Positions 4,754 to 5,258 of a DNA stretch of 5,258 nt are shown here, piece after piece. Within the stretch, counting starts at the first letter, position 1. The number at the start of each line of letters is the position of its first letter. The stretch is from an uncultured Eggerthellaceae bacterium (lineage in GTDB: Bacteria > Actinomycetota > Coriobacteriia > Coriobacteriales > Eggerthellaceae): NCBI GenBank assembly GCA_946631805.1, contig CAMPAJ010000138.1:1-5258 (forward strand), in the 5' to 3' direction. Both the position numbers and the translations under genes were made by a program. The notes below the pieces were generated by a model that searched no databases, was not told the origin of the DNA, and worked only from the letters and a program-made list of their open reading frames with translations.

Positions 4754-5258
4754 ATGGCAGCAAGCGAATTGAAGCTGACGCGCAGCGCATGCCAAGGGTT
4801 CGGGTGCCACGAGCACTGCGTCTTGGACGTATGGTCCAAAGACGGGAAGATCGTGGCCACGCAAAAAGGCACGCTACCAAGCCCGGGCACGGGTCCGCAC
4901 ATCTGCAGCAAGGGCATCATGTCGGGAGACATCCCCTATGCCGAAGACCGCATCCTCTACCCGCTCAAGCGCACGGGCGAACGCGGCGAGGCGAAGTTCG
5001 AGCGCATAAGCTGGGACCAGGCCTTGACCGAAATCTGCGACAAGCTGAAAGAAATCACCGACGAGTACGGCACGCGCTCGGTGCTCGTCAACGCGTTCTG
5101 GTGCGGCGTTCCGGGTGCCGACCGTTCGCTCAACTACGATCTGGCGCTGCGGTTCATCAACTCGTTCGGAGCGTCGCGTTTCGAGATGCCTTCGGTCGAC
5201 ACCGGCATCCTCATCGGCGCCGGCGCCGACATGGGCCAGGTGGTGTCGAACAACAAGT
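4754..5258 (+). CDS. Second molybdopterin oxidoreductase catalytic subunit, N-terminal part (3' end outside window)
   Basis: Seen: 168 complete codons, open to the right edge. Cluster cysteines C13, C18, C22 and C51 fall at the same residue numbers as in the first catalytic subunit. ERISWDQA, FWCG, PGADRS-NYDLA and PSVD are shared. By hand count 97 of 168 positions are identical with no gap. Known: the same superfamily as the upstream enzyme (DMSO reductase fold with one N-terminal 4Fe-4S cluster). Inferred: a cytoplasmic paralog with no export signal, whose substrate probably differs because residues 151-160, just after PSVD, share no residue with the first enzyme. The start follows GAGGGGG with 5-nt spacing. 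It has its own TATAAT box and follows a probable terminator, so it is likely a separate transcription unit. Whether its own small subunit follows cannot be seen. Confidence 0.9.
   Translation, partial: MAASELKLTRSACQGFGCHEHCVLDVWSKDGKIVATQKGTLPSPGTGPHICSKGIMSGDIPYAEDRILYPLKRTGERGEAKFERISWDQALTEICDKLKEITDEYGTRSVLVNAFWCGVPGADRSLNYDLALRFINSFGASRFEMPSVDTGILIGAGADMGQVVSNNK

Noticed and set aside
4424..4772. Small plus-strand open frames across the intergenic region
   Set aside because: They run through the palindrome, terminator and leader, have no ribosome sites, and one ends out of frame inside the second enzyme gene.
1..5258. CRISPR array, tRNA, rRNA, or insertion sequence
   Set aside because: No regularly spaced direct repeats, cloverleaf, rRNA core sequence or transposase frame was seen on either strand.

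Overview
The window looks like part of an anaerobic, respiratory actinobacterium of the Coriobacteriia, most likely an Eggerthellaceae-type gut bacterium (Eggerthella, Gordonibacter, Slackia or a relative). This placement is an inference. It rests on the GC-rich coding sequence, tandem molybdopterin enzymes of the pyrogallol hydroxytransferase / acetylene hydratase / catechol dehydroxylase branch, and a cysteine-rich oxidoreductase of a type I associate with that family. No rRNA, tRNA or housekeeping marker is present to confirm it.

Layout. Positions 1-1067 (minus strand) carry the 5' part of a large iron-sulfur oxidoreductase gene that runs off the left edge; it has no stop inside the window. 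Positions 1068-1486 form a divergent intergenic region. It holds a 10-bp dyad over the presumed promoter of the left gene, two smaller dyads, an AT-rich stretch, and a TATAAT promoter with a leader of about 96 nt for the rightward genes. Positions 1487-3991 encode a complete 834-residue molybdopterin catalytic subunit without an export signal, followed 2 nt later by a 137-residue two-cluster ferredoxin subunit (3994-4407). Positions 4408-4753 hold three successive inverted repeats, one of them a probable terminator, and then a second promoter plus leader. From 4754 to the right edge runs the first 168 codons of a second catalytic subunit, about 58% identical and gap-free with the first over that stretch.

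How they may work together. The catalytic subunit and the small ferredoxin subunit form a likely two-gene operon for a cytoplasmic molybdenum or tungsten enzyme that reduces or rearranges a small, possibly aromatic, substrate. The divergent Fe-S protein could be an electron donor, but only its N-terminal part is visible. The second catalytic subunit has its own promoter and so is probably a separately controlled paralog with a different substrate.

The most interesting signal is non-coding. The roughly 95-nt leaders of the two paralogs share a block next to the start codon that is almost identical (48 of 51 aligned columns), although the coding sequences diverge straight after the ATG. Both leaders can form the same pair of competing helices. 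This may be an undescribed cis-regulatory RNA, or a DNA or translational control element, for this enzyme family.
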